DNA from: Letharia columbiana
Taxonomy: Eukaryota; Ascomycota; Lecanoromycetes; Lecanorales; Parmeliaceae
DNA: 64,000 nt
Reading direction: 5' to 3'
Assembly: GCF_014066305.1 (NCBI RefSeq)
Contig: NW_023501038.1
Location: forward strand, 1,529,001-1,593,000
Numbering within the stretch: the first letter of the stretch is position 1; each line of letters begins with the position of its first letter. Shown in pieces: positions 14,371 to 25,373 of the stretch. The notes under the pieces are model-generated. The model had not been told where the DNA came from. It did no database searches and worked only from the letters and a program-made list of their open reading frames with translations. A program made the position numbers and the translations under genes.

Positions 14371-15534
14371 CTTTGAAGTGCCTGGAACTTCGTTACAGGT
14401 GGAGTTGTCCTGGACGACAATGGGATAACGACTTGATGGTGCTGATTGGTCGGGGTTTATGTATAGGAGTATGAAGAGTGCCGGCTATAGGACAGAAGGA
14501 AATGTGAGAGATCAGAAGGTAGCAGAGATATATAGAGGTCGACCTGTGGGTGGAGCAGGTGTCTCCTCGCTGATGGAAGACAGGTTTCGGTTTTGCCGCT
14601 AGCAATGAGTGGATGTTTTCACGGTCTATAAAATTTCTGGAAATCCTGAAGATCCTGGGGAATTCAGGGTGCGGAAAGCAGTGACTGTGTATGTATATAG
14701 TTGAGATATTATAATATTAGAGGAGATGCACCGCGAGGGAGGAAGGGGGCTTTGGAGTTCGGATAGTCCGAGCTTGAGGAAGCCTTTTAATACTTAGCTG
14801 CTGAAGCATTGACGGAGCGCAGTACACATGTATCAAGCTCCGCATCTAAAAATATTACAAGAAAGCCGTTGCGTCTATTGGGCGTCAGCTGGAGTAAGCG
14901 GTAGCATCCAGTGGAGACGTTTTAGCTACGCCGGATACCCCTGACACCACAGGATAATCGAATCGACGCTCTCACCACCATCATCAGCAGAACGGCTAGA
15001 TTTCAGCATGCGGCAGCACTGGTCTCGTCCGAAGCTAGAATCATAGAATGCACAACATACTTCAATGTAATGGCTCGAATGATGCGGCGTGACCGACCAA
15101 TGCAGCCAAAGGAGCTCAGCCTCAAAAGCTGGAAAGCCTCGGCTTGCAATCTCACTGGTTGGCATGTGCCTTTTGTGAAGAGGCAAAGCGGTCGTAGACC
15201 ATAATCTGTTCTAGTGCGCAAGGATAATGATGATGCGCAGCAAAGTAAACATACGAAAATACGACCATCGTAACGACGATGGGCGGACAACGTTTCAAAG
15301 TTGATGGTGTAGTCTTTGAAGCTGAGTGGCTGAAGATTACGTGCGAAATTAAGATTGCCCTGAAGATCCGCCTTGCTCCCTGGAACGAAACGGCGCTTCT
15401 TCTGCGCTTCGGCCCCCGTAGCTCTGGTCTTGGCGCGCCATTTGTTCCATACTTCCCAGACCCACACAGCATCAGGAGCCTCCACTTCATACTCTTCATC
15501 GTACTCTTCATGACACCGTACCCTTCATTCTGCA
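14371..15534. other. Intergenic: oxygenase promoter side; one unresolved minus-strand open frame
   Basis: The region holds the upstream sequence of the oxygenase gene and of the phosphatase gene starting at 15535. A minus-strand open frame (about 15517 down to 15240) has protein-like composition (VWVWEVWNKWRAK, LNFARNLQPLSFKDY). It has no in-frame ATG and no clean splice site, and its 5' end would collide with the phosphatase start. I could not assign it. AT-rich stretches around 14690-14725 could be promoter-like. Confidence 0.35.
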
Positions 15535-16497
15535 ATGAGACTTTTCCTCATCCGCCACGGTGAAACAGTCGATAATGTAGCCCAAGTATAGTGAGAGTCT
15601 CTGTCTCTACGGCCAGATCTCTGTGTGCTAACGCCATCTAGTGCTGGAGTCAAAGACTCCGCCCTGACCGTCCATGGCAATCTGCAAGCTGAACGATTGG
15701 GGAAATACTTTGCGGAGAATGGGCTACGTTTCAGAAGAATATTTTCCTCTGACCTGCAGCGTGCTTTGAAAACTGCAACTGCGATACGCCTGGCACAGCC
15801 CCTGCCTGACTGTGATGCGGCACCTGAGGCAAAATTACAAGTCACTGCGCTTACGGTCTTGCGGGAGCAGGACTTCGGATTCTACGAAGGGAAACCGTTT
15901 TATGCCCGTCCTAAGGATTCTACTAGGTCAGGAAAGGAGAACCACCGATCTCAACATCAGGATGATCCCGACTTCAAGGATGTCGAGTCGAAGGAGTCGA
16001 TGGCTTTGAGGATGTCGAGATTCCTTCACGATCATCTAGTGCCCGCCATACGGAGTGAATCAGTGGAGCTCACCAGCGACATTGTGGTCGTATCCCATGG
16101 GATAATCTTGTCCCAGCTATGGAGATGCTTACTCACGCTCCTTGCAAAAAATAGCATCACTCTATCTCAAGGGCTCTCTGTGGGCACTGGTGGCATCACG
16201 CCCCTTGAACATCTTGGCGGATGGTCAAACACCGGTTACCTGGAGCTAGACATTCTGAAGAAAGAGTCAGCCGCTACAGGCGAGCTGGCAATATCTACTG
16301 CTGCGCCGCACACTTTTAATTCATCTAACGCCGACAACGACGCGTCTTCACCATTACACCAATACAAGGTTGTCATCAAGACCGTTAATGGAAAAGAGCA
16401 TTTGAAGGGTCTAAAGCGCACCAGGGGTGTTGGCAGCTCAAGGTTCGACGAGAGCCAAAAATCCATTGAGTCGTTCTTCAAGAAGAGGAAAGTGTGA
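15535..16497 (+). CDS. Histidine-phosphatase (phosphoglycerate-mutase-like) family protein with C-terminal PIP-box-like tail
   Basis: Exons are 15535-15590 and 15642-16497, giving 303 residues. The intron has donor GTGAGA, branch GCTAAC and acceptor TAG; the junction gives VDNVAQVYAGVKDSALT, typical of the family. The N-terminal LIRHGET carries the phospho-accepting His8; a second catalytic His sits in VVVSHGIIL near residue 170, and the acidic-residue region is LREQDFGFYEGKPF. This is a phosphatase-type member of the superfamily; its substrate is unknown. The C-terminus is the unusual part: QKSIESFF (residues 291-298) fits the PCNA-interacting QxxhxxFF motif and is followed at once by KKRKV, a basic NLS-like tail. 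That suggests nuclear localisation (inference). Confidence 0.9.
16456..16494 (+). other. PIP-box-like motif plus basic NLS-like tail in the phosphatase-family protein
   Basis: The last 13 codons encode QKSIESFF followed by KKRKV. Spacing and residue classes match the canonical PIP-box (Q, hydrophobic, two aromatics). The neighbouring run KGLKRTRGVGSSRFDE is also basic and looks disordered. PCNA binding itself is an inference. Confidence 0.6.
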
Positions 16498-18349
16498 AGA
16501 CTATTCGCAGACAACCAGTCAAAACTCACACCGACAGACGACATTTGGGGCTCATGGATTTGAGACAAGAGCAAAACAGGCATTGATGGCGTACAGCGGT
16601 CTGCTGGCGTGGAGGTCCGCGGAAAGATATCACTCGTTTCCATCGAGACCTTGTTAGCCAACGCTGCTCAGCTCCAGCCGACTGCACACGCTGACACCAG
16701 CAACCATATTATCAATCGTATGGCCACTGCAAAGCCCCACTCAGCCAATGAAATACCCGGTTGACGGATGATAGAGCTGCTATAAGATTTAAGGATGTCG
16801 GACTTCCAAGGCATATGAGGGTCGTGGTAAGCTTACCCATATTACTATCTTCATCTCCTTCCATTTTCCATGATGAAGCACCTTATCACATATCACAGAC
16901 CTGATCGGAAATATCATGTCGAGAAAACTATTGTACCAACTGCTGTCTGAGGACAAGGATCATCATTAGCTCTACTACTGCTCTTGTATAGAAGTCGGCT
17001 AATGTAGGAGAGGAGTATACAGAACAGTGCAGCCATAATTTCGGCAGAATGCACGCAGAGGAGTGGGGAAAATTGGAAAACCCGCAGGGTTTGACTATTT
17101 TTGTGCTTTGCCGCAGGCATGGTACTGGACTGCGATGCCACATCCTACGGGGACGTTGGATAATTACTCTCATGATTCAAATAGAAGAATCCGAAAGCTA
17201 CTCTTCATACGAGATGTGGCTTGGCTGATAGCGTAGATATCATTTAAAGATTCTCTTTCATTTCGATAAATAAACGCTTTCCCAGACATTATCCCACCAA
17301 CATGTTTCGCTAACAAGCGCATTGACATTAGGTTTCTCTTTGTCTTCGTGAATTGCATCGTGTATAGCCATTGTCTGGTATACAAATGGAATCACTAGCC
17401 AGGGTATTCCGAGGTCCAACACCGAATCTACCACGTTCCGCTGAGAAGACCCGAGCTCTGCACACGACAATTATCACTGCATAATTCTGCCGTGCACCTC
17501 GATGTTCAAAGGACTCCTCTCTTCGTGTGAAGCACTCTAATGAGAGTCCTTTCCGAACCTTGAAGTCTTATTCAGAAAGCTTTTCACCGTCTTGTACTCG
17601 TCAAGTCTGTCAGCGGCATCTTCACCTTGCAGCTATTCGCGTACAAGAATGCGCTTGGGAAACGGTGTCATCGTCATCACAATACAAACAGGATACACAG
17701 ATCGAGATAGCTCGAGGCATGAAAATTTGCAGGCCAAGGACTGCATTGCTCGTATCGCGCGTTCTGCGCTAGCGAGCACTAGCGCGGAACCCCCCTTCTT
17801 TCCCCCACGGAATGTCTTGGCAACGGCTTTTCTGCACCAAGATTTCTTCATCTTCCGCCTTATTAATTAATAAGTCTGACCACTCGTCGACACGGCGACA
17901 CCGCTACGCAACACGAAATGCCCACTATTTTCCAAAAGTGGCAATTCTATCGATAGGTACCAAATAGAAGCTGATGCCAGCAGATCCTCTTTTGCAGATC
18001 TGGGTGAAAACCAATTGCAAAGAGACGGCCGCATTCGCTGGCCATGCAGAAACCAAGGCACAACAAGTGTGCAACATGCTGGCCCAAAAGCGCGCAAAAA
18101 AGTACCATACACAAAGCATGGGAGTATCCATGTTTCTTCTCGGTGTGCGACTTCCCATTTGTCTTCGTTTCCTGTTTCCCACCATGTTGTCGCGTCCCCG
18201 CCACCGCCGTGTTTAGGGAGGCTGGGACCGCCAACCACCTCCCCGTGAACCACATATTTGATGTCATCTTCTCCTCTTCTTCACATTCCTTTTCAATCCT
18301 ACACGCACAATCTCTAGTCTCTCGTTTTCCCTTCAATTGGTCTTACAAT
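16498..18349. other. Intergenic, about 1.85 kb, no supported gene
   Basis: No conserved reading frame was found on either strand. A 14-base palindrome of alternating TTAATTAA type lies near 17859-17872. The last few hundred bases are CT-rich on the plus strand before the start of the wall protein at 18350, as is common in fungal promoters and 5' leaders. Confidence 0.5.
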
Positions 18350-19450
18350 ATGTTCTTCACCATAACTCGTCTAGGCCTCGCTCTCTCAGCTCCATCCCTC
18401 ATCCTCACACAGTCAGTCACCACCTACTCATTCACCGCAAATGGCACTCCAACCTCCCTCGTCTTTACAATACCCACCGTTCAGACAACGACTGTCACAT
18501 ACACTCAAGCAGCCTACACAATGACCCTCACACCAGCACCTATGATTGAAACACATACCTTCACCATCACAGCACCTGCACCCGAAATCGCATCGATAGA
18601 AGGCGCAATACCTCAGTCCGTTCAAGTGGTAGCGCCATCTGTTGCGCCAGGCTCCGTGGTCCCAGTGGTGATACATGGCTATACTGCATCAGTGCAGATA
18701 CCCGCAAGCGCATCGATCCCAGAGGGCACATACACACCTTCGCCAGTCCATATCGATGCCGCAACACCGGCCGCAGTGTCAACTGCAGGAGCTGATGCTT
18801 CCCAAGCTGCCGCCAACGCTCAGTCGGCAGCGTCAGAAGAGGGCGCCGTGGCTTCGAATGTTGCCGGAGACACCAATACACTTGCTACAGGTGCTGACCC
18901 TGCCGCTACCGCCGCCGTCACCGTAGCTTCGAACGCTGTCGCAGACGTCAGCACCGCCGTTACTGGAATCCCAACACACGTTCCCATACCCATCGTACCC
19001 CTCGTTCACGCCTCTGCCGCTGTCCAGAGCGCCGATGCCTCAGCCTCAGAGGCGGCCTCTAATGCCGGTACTGGCGCATCTTCTGCAGCCAACGGCGCTG
19101 CCTCGGCGGCTACTGAAGGGTTTGCGTCCACGGCTTCTGTACCAAAGGTAATTGTGGCGGACACGACATCTTTGCTCACGCCTACTCCTATTATCGCGAG
19201 TGTCACCTCTACATCAGAAGGTATGGTGACCTCGACGACCTCAACTACTGATACCACTTCGACTACTTCGAGCTCAGTAGCTGCCCCCTCCAGCTCTTCC
19301 GCTCCAGCATCTTCGAGCTCGTCATCAACTGCCCCGGCGCCAAGCACGAGTAGTACCGCGGCGCCGAAATCGGGTGCTATGGGAAGGAAGGTTGCTGGAA
19401 GCTTGCTGGGTGCTGTAGCCGGGTCTGTCGTATTGTTGCTCTTTATTTGA
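18350..19450 (+). CDS. GPI-anchored Ser/Thr/Ala-rich cell-surface protein
   Basis: The protein is 366 residues. The start MFFTITRLGLALSAP is chosen because it begins a signal peptide and follows a CT-rich leader; the open frame extends further upstream (to 18044) but that part looks non-coding. After the signal the chain is rich in Thr/Val/Pro. A long Ala/Ser stretch follows (about residues 140-260), then a Ser/Thr-only region (about 285-335) suited to O-mannosylation. It ends with a small-residue GPI site region (APKSGAMG) and a hydrophobic tail (LLGAVAGSVVLLLFI). No catalytic domain is seen. The features point to a wall- or membrane-anchored structural protein; the exact role is unknown. 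Confidence 0.85.
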   Translation: MFFTITRLGLALSAPSLILTQSVTTYSFTANGTPTSLVFTIPTVQTTTVTYTQAAYTMTLTPAPMIETHTFTITAPAPEIASIEGAIPQSVQVVAPSVAPGSVVPVVIHGYTASVQIPASASIPEGTYTPSPVHIDAATPAAVSTAGADASQAAANAQSAASEEGAVASNVAGDTNTLATGADPAATAAVTVASNAVADVSTAVTGIPTHVPIPIVPLVHASAAVQSADASASEAASNAGTGASSAANGAASAATEGFASTASVPKVIVADTTSLLTPTPIIASVTSTSEGMVTSTTSTTDTTSTTSSSVAAPSSSSAPASSSSSSTAPAPSTSSTAAPKSGAMGRKVAGSLLGAVAGSVVLLLFI

Positions 19451-19915
19451 GGAGATGGGCATATGGGAGGTGAAAGGACATAATGCGATGATACCATTTT
19501 GCGTACTGGAGTTTGATTTTCCAGGGACTGTTTGAGCAAGGGGCATGGCGAAAAGGAAGACTTGTGGCGTACGTTTGATTCTTTCACTGTGGATATGAGC
19601 GCATGAGATATATGCAAACAGGACGTTATGTTTATATATTACAATCTAATACACCAACTCCCATGTAATCGCTTGCTGATGCTACAATCATGGAATTCAC
19701 TTCGCTCCAACTTTTCATCAAACACAAGTGCCCTTGCGGAGTGAAGCCCACTAAGTCGCTTCTGAAACGGTAACAACATGATTGTAGGTGACAAAGTCAT
19801 TGAACCCAGCCTTGTAGCACCCTTAAGTGAGGATATATTTCCACACATCATTCCTCGCGCCGCACTCTTCCTGCCACCAAACTCAACCGGTAATCATATT
19901 CCCCCAATCCCATGC
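19451..19915. other. Convergent 3' intergenic region
   Basis: This is about 465 bases between the wall-protein stop and the TSC13 stop on the opposite strand. It should contain both 3' UTRs. Nothing else is recognised. Confidence 0.6.
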
Positions 19916-20951
19916 CTACCAAATCCCAGGCAACATGCTGAACCGCTTCTTCTGATACTTTTCCCCAAAATCCTTTCTGTACCTCATCTCTTTCTTCTTC
20001 GCCCAGACAGCCATCTGCGCAGCCGCTACTACTGCGAATAAAACCGTACTCCAGCTCCACGATACTAGCGCTATTCCCACCCATGCCAGCGTTTCGAACA
20101 TGTAATTTGGACATGTCACTAATCCGAAGGCCAGACCTTGCGGAATTCCTCTTTCCGCCCCGCCTGAAGAGCGGAGGTTTCGAAGTGTCACGTGGTTGCT
20201 CAGATTTCCTAATTCCCCGATTACAAACATCGCTAGTCCAGGGTATGTGATCAAGGGACTCGACTCTTGGGCAGCGGGAGCAGAGGGGAGGTAGATCCAG
20301 TAAGCCATATTTAAGCCTGACAGGAGCCAGTAATGGGCGCTGTTTTTGAAAATGTTGGAGACGGGCATGGTGGCAGAGCTAAAGCGGTGGATGAAGAGGG
20401 TTTCGAGTTCGCGTTTGGCGAAGTGGAGACAGACAAGTGTGAGGGAAAAGGTTTGTAGGTAGGAGGGACCGGAGCCGTTGGATGTGGAGGGGAGGATGAG
20501 GTAGAGGAGGGGGTGGATTATGAGGGGACCTAGGTATTCGACTGGATGGCGTTGCTGTTAGCATTGGTACCTAAGGGTGCCGAATTGAGATTGTGATGAT
20601 TGTATACCTAAGAATACAGTCCGCCACGCTATTTGTGGTCCCAGATCTTTGACATAGATCGTGCTCTGCTCCCGCAACCCAGTCGAGTTGATAGAGAGGT
20701 CTTTGCTATTGGGGACGAGGGAGCCATCGCTGCCTTTCGTGACGCGAAGGCGGTGGATGGTGGTGCCGGCTTTGAGGGCCAGTTGGTGGTAGAGCTCGGA
20801 AGTAGGGCCATTGGTTGGTAGGGAGACTTCTTCGGGGAGCTTCTTGACCGGTCTACCTAGACCTCAGTTAGATTTTGGAGGGTATGTGGGTGAGTGCTGG
20901 CAGTTGCTTACCTCGCGGCCGCACGGCGAGGGTCAGCTTCTGAGCAGCCAT
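19916..20951 (-). CDS. TSC13: Very-long-chain enoyl-CoA reductase (TSC13)
   Basis: Exons are 20951-20912, 20856-20608 and 20541-19916, giving 304 residues, the usual TSC13 length. Introns have GTAAGC/CTAAC/TAG and GTATAC/GCTAAC/CAG signals, and all phases agree. The N-terminus is MAAQKLTLAVRPRGRPVKKL with a ubiquitin-like fold region. The C-terminal half is the steroid-5-alpha-reductase domain with several membrane segments and the motifs HFAKRELETLFIHRFS, NYMFETLAWVG and KYQKKRFSMLPGIW. The enzyme catalyses the last, NADPH-dependent step of each very-long-chain fatty-acid elongation cycle in the ER membrane, feeding sphingolipid synthesis. Confidence 0.95.
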
Positions 20952-21555
20952 TGTATCTCTATAAAAGAGTCAGGAGAACTGCGGACAATTGGGAGAACAT
21001 TTAAACCTCGTTGAGCATTCAGATCTTGACCCGCCTGCCAAAGCTGAAAGGCCTGGAATTTATGTCAAGAAATGTGGAGCTAGCAGAAGCGCGCCAACGC
21101 ATCGCTTCCCCCGTTCGTCAATTGTGCTGCCAATCGTCGAACTGCCCTCCATGACGAACAAACAACCCGAGACTGAGGCTGGCAAAGGGGAGGCGCGCGC
21201 ACAAATGGATTGAGGATCACCATAAGTATGCAAAAGCAGTAGCAGTTCCTAATAGTCGGGACCATGGACGTACAGCCTTGATTGAATCGCTCTGGGAGAT
21301 TGAGAATGCCCCGGGGGAAACCAAGCTGATGAGCAAGACATTGCAGATGCCCGTCACGAAAGGAGACAGGGTTGAGCCTTCGGCCATGGTCTGGGGGTAG
21401 AACGCACTGGACCCGAGTCGGAGGGCACGACCTCGTGGATAAGAGTTGGGAGTCACCACCGCTAAACAGCGAAGGGTTCACTACATGTCCACAAGCACGA
21501 CACTCTTCTTTCTTCCTCATCTTCACTCGAGGCTTGGGTTTTCTCCCCCCCTCTC

Positions 21556-21626
<71 letters not shown>

Positions 21627-22584
21627 CGCTCGCTCTCGACCACCACATATCATGAAGTCAGAAAGGTCACACCACACTTTCAGTCCAAAATCTTCATTGA
21701 ATTGACAGGTACTCCATTGCTGGCTTTCAGTGTTCACCAACTCATCTACCTTTGCTAATCAAGTCCGAAAGCCTTGCTTCAATATTTCCTTTGATCTAGC
21801 ACCTCCATCCACGCTTTTTATATCTAGGCTCTGCCGTACGGCACCTTCTCCTGGGCTTGTACACTGGTAGGGACTGCCGCTCTCCAGACATTGCTTGTTC
21901 CCGTACTGTTCTCCATGATCTTCTCATGGCAAGGATCTAGTCACTCGCTTATATCTTCGCGCCTGCCAATCTCTTACCTCTTGTCACTTACCAATTTCCC
22001 ATACCTTCGTTGAAACATAGGCTACATACAATCAGGCTTTTACATGCTGTCCATTTCGCGGTTGAGATTACAGACTCGAGCACCGCTATTTCGGACTCAC
22101 ATGATCCATATTCAGTCACTCCCCCAAAGCACTCCTCCAGACGCCGACGAGCATCACTACACCGCATGCTAGTCTACGTTGACTTCGATTTCTGAAGCTT
22201 ACCTGTCCTTTATGGTTTCCAATCCTGTCTCTGACAAGTATCTTCACAGATCGCTCAATCAACGCGCCGGCCCTCACCTGGCCCCAGTCGTGCCAGCTGA
22301 AAATCGCGACACACCGCACCTTTCGCAGTGGCCGACCTTAGACTCTGAACCTCTTGCCGTACGTCTCAGATAATCTTGCTCGCTGATCATATGTTGGGTT
22401 TGTCGATATCCTTGGGCCAACTCGGCGTCATCTTTACCAAAAGTAGGGATCCTAAAGATGAATGATTTCTGCATGTGACTCCCGTGTATTGAAACCAACT
22501 GCGAACACATCACAGGCCTTGATTCACCGCAAGTATAACTCCACCTCATTGCACCTCAACCTAAACCTTCTCTCGCCTTTCAAG
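20952..22584. other. Intergenic between divergent TSC13 and the cysteine-rich protein gene
   Basis: About 1.6 kb holding both promoters. Apart from the CT microsatellite near 21.55-21.64 kb I see no gene. The final 800 bases are C/T-rich on the plus strand and probably include a long 5' leader of the gene starting at 22585. Confidence 0.5.
21549..21637 (+). repeat. (CT)n microsatellite
   Basis: About 75 bases of nearly uninterrupted CT dinucleotides with one CC interruption, ending in a CTCG/CGCT variant run. It creates long meaningless open frames on both strands. It lies between divergent genes and could act as a promoter polypyrimidine tract, but that is speculative. Confidence 0.95.
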
Positions 22585-24399
22585 ATGGCCTGCACGGAGA
22601 ATACCCCACCGCCTAAGGACCTTCAAAAGTGGTACGATGAGCTATATGCAGATCTACCAGATCTGCCTGATGCTTTGGAGGAATCCTTGAGGTCGAAATA
22701 CAATTTCCGCATAGGTGTTCGGGAGAACAACAATGTTCCCATTACATATCTCGACCAGGACGACAGTGGTACCTTCGATCCAGCTAGCAAAAAGCCACCA
22801 GAATGCGTGGTTATCAACAGAAAAAAGCGGGAAAGGAGAGAGCGCATCGATGACGGGACACCCAAGAAAGTCAAGACCAATACTTGGCAGGGAGGAAGAC
22901 GGACGGGACGTCAACTTCCAGTGGTGCTCAAATTCACCTCTGAAAATGGACGAGCAACACTGAAGGACTTCGGAACTTCACTTGACAACTGGCCAGAGCG
23001 CTTGCCGGATCCAGATAGCAGAGATGATAGCCCGATTGACTGGCTAGAATTCCAGGCCCAACCATATGATCTTCGCGAACGTAGGAGATGTGATCTTTCG
23101 AATCCTGCAAATGCGGCTTGGGATGATGACCTCCGTTTGGAAGACATAACGCTAGGCTACCCAGCTTACCGAGGATGCAAAGGCTGCTTTGACTGGGGAT
23201 TCCGTTGCCCCTTGCTGGACGAAGGGTCCAGATACCCATGCGCAGAATGCGCTGCTGACGATGCAGAGTGCGAACTCATTGTGGAACCGGCTGTGAAGCG
23301 CACGTGTGAAGAATGTCGTAACCGGAGACAGCAATGTTCTTACAGAGAAAAGGGAGACGACCATACTAAACCATGCCAGCAGTGTGCCAATGCTTCTCGA
23401 AAGTGCGTGGCGGGACCGGCAAGTGGAAGGACAAGGACCGGGCCATCACTGGGCCAAGGTGCCCCTCGACCCCGAAAACAAAACGCTCAACCCCGAAAAC
23501 AGTGTGCTCAGACCCGAAGATCAAACGTTGGCTGTACCCAACGACTACGAGACAAGGAATTGTGCTCGCACATATCTTACATGGAACAGGCAGAGTGCGG
23601 CTATTGCTGCAGGGGAGGTACATCCTCTACCGTCGAGTCACCGGAATCCCAAGCCCCCATGTCTAGCAAAGGGAGGGAAAAGGAGCATGAAATCTGTAGC
23701 CACAAGCGGAGCCAGCCTGCGGCTGCAGAGTCAACGAAGTCGAATCGATACCGGACCATTACTACTAAGCTTGCCCACCCTATCCATTTCAATTATGCAT
23801 ATGATGATGGTGAGGGAACAGCGCCGTGTCACTGGTGTGAAGATGCGATTTACGGGATCCTTGGACTTGGGGAGGTTGAAGTTGGAATCTTTGACAACGA
23901 AGACGGTCAAGGCTTCATTGAAATCGTGGACGGCCACGCAGCAACGTATGGTCATAGCCGTATGTGCGAGTTTTGCACAACTGATCGCCTCAAGATTACC
24001 GCTTGCAAAAATCATGAAATTGAGCCCATCGCGAGCATGGACCCAGACAAATTCGACTACAAAGGGGTTATGGAGTGGATGATGCCAGGCATGGCGTCGT
24101 TGGCGCCGTTTACATGGTGCTCTATATGCCCTAGCCCTGCGTTCTATTGTTGCTCCGCGAAACCAGATATCGATATGATTGGGCAAGAGGAGGATCTCTA
24201 TCTGGGGGATCAGAAAGGGTGTGGCTTATTGTTATGCGAATCCTGTGCTGTCACCTTGATTGGCGGGCACGAAGGAAAGCTGGACAGACTGATTGATAGC
24301 CTGGAAAAGGATGGAGAAAATGGAGGGTTTGGAATACGAGCGGACGCAAACTTTCTACATTCAAAAGGAGAGCTTCTGCGGAGGATGGGACTGTTTTAG
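22585..24399 (+). CDS. Cysteine-rich protein with two Zn2Cys6-like clusters and four C-terminal CxxC pairs
   Basis: The protein is 604 residues from ATG at 22585, chosen for its good context (CAAGATGGCC); the frame stays open 41 codons further upstream. Residues about 197-224 show C-x2-C-x6-C-x10-C-x2-C-x6-C. Residues about 240-273 show the same pattern with a 12-residue loop. Both match Zn(II)2Cys6 binuclear spacing. A basic stretch rich in RPRKQ-like units follows. The C-terminal third has four CxxC pairs (CHWC near 415, CEFC near 460, CSIC near 511, CESC near 551), enough for two further zinc sites. The N-terminus has an NLS-like run (RKKRERRER). It is probably a nuclear DNA- or protein-binding factor. 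I do not recognise a named orthologue, and no fungal transcription-factor middle region is seen. Confidence 0.8.
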   Translation: MACTENTPPPKDLQKWYDELYADLPDLPDALEESLRSKYNFRIGVRENNNVPITYLDQDDSGTFDPASKKPPECVVINRKKRERRERIDDGTPKKVKTNTWQGGRRTGRQLPVVLKFTSENGRATLKDFGTSLDNWPERLPDPDSRDDSPIDWLEFQAQPYDLRERRRCDLSNPANAAWDDDLRLEDITLGYPAYRGCKGCFDWGFRCPLLDEGSRYPCAECAADDAECELIVEPAVKRTCEECRNRRQQCSYREKGDDHTKPCQQCANASRKCVAGPASGRTRTGPSLGQGAPRPRKQNAQPRKQCAQTRRSNVGCTQRLRDKELCSHISYMEQAECGYCCRGGTSSTVESPESQAPMSSKGREKEHEICSHKRSQPAAAESTKSNRYRTITTKLAHPIHFNYAYDDGEGTAPCHWCEDAIYGILGLGEVEVGIFDNEDGQGFIEIVDGHAATYGHSRMCEFCTTDRLKITACKNHEIEPIASMDPDKFDYKGVMEWMMPGMASLAPFTWCSICPSPAFYCCSAKPDIDMIGQEEDLYLGDQKGCGLLLCESCAVTLIGGHEGKLDRLIDSLEKDGENGGFGIRADANFLHSKGELLRRMGLF

Positions 24400-25373
24400 G
24401 CACGGCTCCCGTAACCCTCACAACTCATGCTCACCATGATGTAGCCCCCCCTCCAGCTCCGACTATGACAGGAAAGCCTGCTCCCAGATTCGACCAGACG
24501 GGAGAGTTCATGGCTGGTACTGGGAAAACAAGGTGATGACGAGCCAGGGATGTTCAAGGAAGAAGAGTAGTTGAAAGATTCAAGGTGGAGGAAAATGAGA
24601 GGTTGAATCACGTCCTGGATTCCAGAGACTGCCATTCGGTATTTGTCGCAGCGATGGGCTTCGGCCCCCAGTGGATGCTCACCACTCTTAATTGTGCAAT
24701 GAGCCTCCTCTATCGACATTTGCTTCTTAAGCATTCTGACTTCCCACCTGGTTCTCTTTGGGTCTCGCTCACGTCGTCAAAAACGCTTCCGACGCAGCGA
24801 GGCGGGAGTTGAGAGGCTTTTATATGTATCCATAGATTTCGATCGGTAGTCAGCAAATTGAGCAATCTACGATCGCAAGTCTATAATTGAATCTCGTGAT
24901 TGGATGTGTCCGGTTACTTTGTTAGGGACGAGGGTCGGTGTCATGCCGACTTCTTGAAAATCAAAATTGTCGAAAGTCGAACTTTGAAAATTTCTCAACG
25001 GCCACCATTTACTTCAAAGGCTTCAAAATTCCTAGACGTTATTCTTCAGATAGTGAGAAATACTCAGTATTAATTTGAATATTTCAGCTCGTGTATTGGT
25101 AGAGGTTTACATTGTTTAAGAATGCTAGCGCATATCTGAAGTCGGCAACCTCTTTTGACCGGGAGTGAGGGTCCAAGGAGTCTGCTAGAGATTTTTGCGG
25201 CGACCTAGAACGACCGTTGTGCAACCTTGGCAGCTCCCTTCAGGCGCGTTCCCCAATTTAAGCGCGAAAGAGCAATGACCAAACAATGAAACCGATCACA
25301 AAAGGAAGGCCTCAAGCCGGATAATTCGATGAGGACGAGGTTGGCCTATATACTGTCATGATTCTCCGGTACA
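24400..25373. other. Intergenic, 3' of the Cys-rich gene and promoter of dynactin p150
   Basis: No coding sequence is supported. The region becomes AT-rich near 24900-25130, in keeping with a promoter. Confidence 0.5.

Noticed and set aside
11043..20951. A fatty-acid or oxylipin gene cluster from Ppo to TSC13
   Set aside because: The two lipid genes are separated by unrelated genes and lie among housekeeping loci; no shared regulator or transporter sits between them.
21549..21646. Arg/Glu and Ser/Leu repeat proteins over the CT tract
   Set aside because: They are translations of a dinucleotide microsatellite in all frames, with no flanking coding support.
23306..24082. 258-codon open frame overlapping the Cys-rich protein gene
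   Set aside because: Out-of-frame shadow; the main frame carries regularly spaced Cys clusters.
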